Assembly (NCBI GenBank): GCA_902795745.1
Contig: CADBMG010000099.1
Span: 1-6,400 of the forward strand
Reading direction: 5' to 3'
Length of the DNA: 6,400 nucleotides
DNA from: an uncultured Pseudomonadota bacterium
Lineage (GTDB): Bacteria > Pseudomonadota > Alphaproteobacteria > RF32 > CAG-239
Shown here: positions 3,626 to 6,400 of the stretch, piece by piece
Layout of the letters: each line of letters starts with the position of its first letter
Position numbering within the stretch: the stretch's first letter is position 1
Made by a program: the position numbers and the translations under genes
The notes under the pieces: generated by a model
Told to the model about the DNA's origin: nothing
What the model saw: the letters and a program-made list of their open reading frames with translations, nothing else
Database searches by the model: none

Positions 3626-6343
3626 CTAATCAGCTTTTGTCAGCATTTTACGTAAATCATCTGCGTCAAATATCTCAGGTAAAACTATGCCTTCTCTTAT
3701 TATCGGTGTATATAAAATATAGAACGGTAATCCTTTACGACCGAAACGCGCCATGTAGTCCAACGTTTCTTTTCTATAATCGGTCCAATCTACATGCATA
3801 AAGTCCATATTATATGCATCTTGCCAGTAAGCGAGATTTTCCTCTGTCAACACCGTTATATCATTATAGTGACAAGTCAAACACCAATCAGCACCTATTT
3901 CCAATAAGACCGCCCTTCCCTGAGCAATTTTTTCCTTAATCAATTGCAAATCAACAAATGTTTGCCTTCCTGCTTCATAACGAGTTTTATTACTCTCTCT
4001 TCCGGAATTAACTGTCAATATACCGACGGTAATAAAAATTAAGGACAAAAACAACATAATATATTTTCCGTTTTGACGAATATTTGCTTCGGTTTCTGTC
4101 GGAATTTGTTGTATTGACCTTTCATCCAAAAAATCCATAAAGTTGAGGAACAACTTAAATATGCCGCAAAACAATACGGCTAAAAAAGCCAACTTTGAAA
4201 CACATTTAAAATCTGTTTGGTAATAAATTAAAACAAAAAACCATCCTATTGATAAAAACATCAATATTTGCATAACAATATTTAGTTTATTCATCCATTT
4301 TCCAGGCTTAGGGAAGAAATTTTGCGGCTCATCAAAACAGATGATAATCAAATACGGCAAACTCAGCCCTATTGCCACTGCATACAATAATATCGTCATA
4401 TCATTATTTGTACCGGTGAGAGCAAAGCCGATTGCCGTTGCCAAGTAAGGTCCGGTACAAGGAGTTGCCAAAAGAACAATCAACGTTCCAATTAAAAAAT
4501 CAGATATTTTATGTTTTGAAACAGCCGAAATATGACCGTAAACATTCCACCGCTGCGCACTAATCATAATTGCGCATAAAACAAAAACCATTACCACCAA
4601 AAAGCTAATATTTTGGTATTGCATTCCCCAACCCAAAGAATAGCCGAGATATTTGACAACAATCAAAAAGCATATTATTAAAGTAAACCCTACAAAAATG
4701 CCGCACACGGTTTGCCATAATGAGCTCTTCAAATTCTTTGTATTGCCGATATTATAACTGATACCCATTATTTTCAGTGACAGAACCGGAAAAACACAAG
4801 GCATAAAATTAAGCAAAAATCCACCCAATATTGCTAAGAAAATCAGTCCCCAATTCAAATTAAGTGCATGAATATCAACAGATGATGGAGCTTCAACAAA
4901 ACGTTTCTGCCTTAAAAAAGTTGAGTTATTGAGAACTGCACTTACAGTAAATTGCGTATCAATTAAGTCATATTTTGCTTCATTGAGTGGAGTAAGGCGT
5001 ACAAAAATTCTCCCGTCTGCAATACTTACAGCAGGAGCGGAAAATGTTGTATAACCGTCTGTTTCTTCAACATAAACGTCAAAATGATGCACTTTACTGT
5101 CAGTCGAAAATTCCAAACGTAATGACTGACCATGCTCATCATTGTCTGCAACAAACTTTTCCAATTTCAAGTGTTTCGGTTCCGCTTGCGGATTTTGCGC
5201 CAAAGTTACGGCAAAATAATTATCGTAACCATTCGGAAAAACATCTTCTCCACTCGGTTTTACAACCATCTGCGGTGCAAACGTTTCATTAAAGCATAAT
5301 TCAGTGGTACCGCAAACGACAGCGTTAATATCAGCATTAATAACCAAAGGTCTGTTGACATCGTCAACTTTAACTTTTATCGGAATAAGAAAATCGCCGA
5401 AATATTTATGATATGCCGGTAAAGTATGACTGCGAAACGGTACTGGATACAAAATTTCATAATCCTTCAAATTTTCGGAACGCGATAAATCAATGCGAAT
5501 TTTTTGCTTATCGGAAGCTACATTGTTAGCCAAGACAAAATGCGTAGAATCAGTCAAAATTTGCACCCCGATAACCAATTCGTCTTGTCCATCCAAATAG
5601 GTTTGCCGTGATAACAATCTTAAATCAAGATGTTTGCTGTGCAAAAGTGGAGATGTTCCCTCCTCTGACAATAGAGGATTAACCTGAGTTTCGCCGTAAA
5701 AAATCGCTTTTTTCCACTCAATTTTTTGTAATGCATATCCTAACTTATCCATTAAATTTGCATCTTTTTTTCGAGCACGCTTAAAATCGGCAATGGCTTT
5801 TCTTTCTTCTTTATTTTCACTATACGTCAAAAACTTTTTGAAATTATAAACTTTAACAAACTCATCCTCAGCAGCCGGTTCAATATATGGCACCTCATCA
5901 TTATTATCAAAATCAGTTGCCGAACGAACAACTTTATAAGAAAAGGGTACAATTTTTTGCTTAATGTACTCGTTATATATATCATCAACAGCTTGATATG
6001 TTGCAATTGCATTACTCAAAAGTTGCCGTTTATTTTGTAATTCAGTATCGGAATCATTTGGAAAAAACGGACGCAGCTGTTCAATAAAGTCTTCTTTATC
6101 AAAAAAAGATTTATCCGGATATTTATCATAAAAATATTTACCTATTTCCAATAAAACAGCCCCATAATCGGCCATAGAAAGATCTGATATTTGCTTGTCT
6201 TGTAATTTTTTACGATATTCCAACGTTACTTGCCCGCTAAAATCGTTAGGCAAATCCGGTATTGTACCTGCTGAAACTGCAGCACTATTGAAAATTGACC
6301 AAAGGCAAACTATGTAACAAAATAGGTGTTTCATTATCTTCAT
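3626..6343 (-). CDS. dsbD: DsbD/ScsB-family protein-disulfide reductase with an extra N-terminal region
   Basis: DsbD-family proteins sit in the inner membrane and pass electrons from cytoplasmic thioredoxin to periplasmic thiol proteins. Numbering from the ATG at 6343 gives 905 residues, against about 565 in E. coli DsbD. Parts in order: signal peptide (1-25); a charged, mostly helical region (about 26-215) that I do not recognise; a DsbD-alpha-like beta domain with the Cys pair CGTTELC (Cys344, Cys350); a second beta-rich segment (about 375-485); eight membrane segments (about 498-778) with Cys516 in NFMPC and Cys628 in ATPC, the two conserved membrane cysteines; and a thioredoxin-like domain (about 795-905) with WCLTC (Cys821, Cys824) and the cis-Pro loop GLPFY (Pro873). 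All six catalytic cysteines are present. The long N-terminus favours ScsB-type over classical DsbD. The start is uncertain: ATGs at 6388, 6343 and 6334 all lack a good Shine-Dalgarno. I chose 6343 because it gives a normal signal peptide; 6334 does too. The upstream promoter lies outside the window. Confidence 0.92.
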   Translation of the reverse strand: MKIMKHLFCYIVCLWSIFNSAAVSAGTIPDLPNDFSGQVTLEYRKKLQDKQISDLSMADYGAVLLEIGKYFYDKYPDKSFFDKEDFIEQLRPFFPNDSDTELQNKRQLLSNAIATYQAVDDIYNEYIKQKIVPFSYKVVRSATDFDNNDEVPYIEPAAEDEFVKVYNFKKFLTYSENKEERKAIADFKRARKKDANLMDKLGYALQKIEWKKAIFYGETQVNPLLSEEGTSPLLHSKHLDLRLLSRQTYLDGQDELVIGVQILTDSTHFVLANNVASDKQKIRIDLSRSENLKDYEILYPVPFRSHTLPAYHKYFGDFLIPIKVKVDDVNRPLVINADINAVVCGTTELCFNETFAPQMVVKPSGEDVFPNGYDNYFAVTLAQNPQAEPKHLKLEKFVADNDEHGQSLRLEFSTDSKVHHFDVYVEETDGYTTFSAPAVSIADGRIFVRLTPLNEAKYDLIDTQFTVSAVLNNSTFLRQKRFVEAPSSVDIHALNLNWGLIFLAILGGFLLNFMPCVFPVLSLKIMGISYNIGNTKNLKSSLWQTVCGIFVGFTLIICFLIVVKYLGYSLGWGMQYQNISFLVVMVFVLCAIMISAQRWNVYGHISAVSKHKISDFLIGTLIVLLATPCTGPYLATAIGFALTGTNNDMTILLYAVAIGLSLPYLIIICFDEPQNFFPKPGKWMNKLNIVMQILMFLSIGWFFVLIYYQTDFKCVSKLAFLAVLFCGIFKLFLNFMDFLDERSIQQIPTETEANIRQNGKYIMLFLSLIFITVGILTVNSGRESNKTRYEAGRQTFVDLQLIKEKIAQGRAVLLEIGADWCLTCHYNDITVLTEENLAYWQDAYNMDFMHVDWTDYRKETLDYMARFGRKGLPFYILYTPIIREGIVLPEIFDADDLRKMLTKAD

Positions 6344-6400
6344 TGTAAGCAAAATTAACTTTTCTTTCAATGAATTTGATGTTATCATATAATTTGTAAA

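Noticed and set aside
6384..6389. TATGAT on the minus strand as a -10 of the dsbD-like gene
   Set aside because: The matching -35 would lie beyond the window edge, so it cannot be judged. If real, it would favour a start at 6343 or 6334 over 6388.

Overview
The window looks like chromosomal DNA from an AT-rich alphaproteobacterium. The evidence is the S2 start (residues 1-30, with AGVHFGHHARRWNP), the long Lys/Ala/Pro-rich S2 tail, and the EF-Ts sequence, all of which read as alphaproteobacterial. Low GC with otherwise ordinary housekeeping proteins would suit an uncultured host- or gut-associated lineage, but that is inference. No mobile element, CRISPR array, tRNA or rRNA is visible.

Four protein genes lie on the minus strand, so transcription of the proteins runs from high to low coordinates. 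First is a large DsbD/ScsB-type membrane thiol reductant carrier (about 6343-3626). Next, after a 381-base non-coding gap, comes a secreted ankyrin-repeat/coiled-coil protein (3244-2210). Last is the rpsB-tsf translation pair (1915-1088 and 977-57). Good intrinsic terminators follow the ankyrin gene (2131-2156) and tsf (8-33), so the ankyrin gene and rpsB-tsf look like separate transcription units. rpsB has its own candidate promoter and a leader of about 145 bases that can form several helices, including a possible pseudoknot. A GC-rich hairpin sits between rpsB and tsf.

The gap at 3245-3625 is the most interesting part. It holds tandem minus-strand promoter-like elements for the ankyrin gene and, facing the other way, a good plus-strand promoter (3376-3403). 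About 213 bases of locally GC-enriched sequence with several helices follow, ending in a strong terminator (3583-3622). This has the layout of a small RNA gene that I cannot assign to a known family.

How the genes work together: S2 and EF-Ts serve translation. The DsbD/ScsB-like protein would carry electrons from cytoplasmic thioredoxin to periplasmic thiol proteins. The ankyrin protein appears to be periplasmic and has just two cysteines, so it could be a client of periplasmic disulfide chemistry, but nothing in the sequence proves a link.
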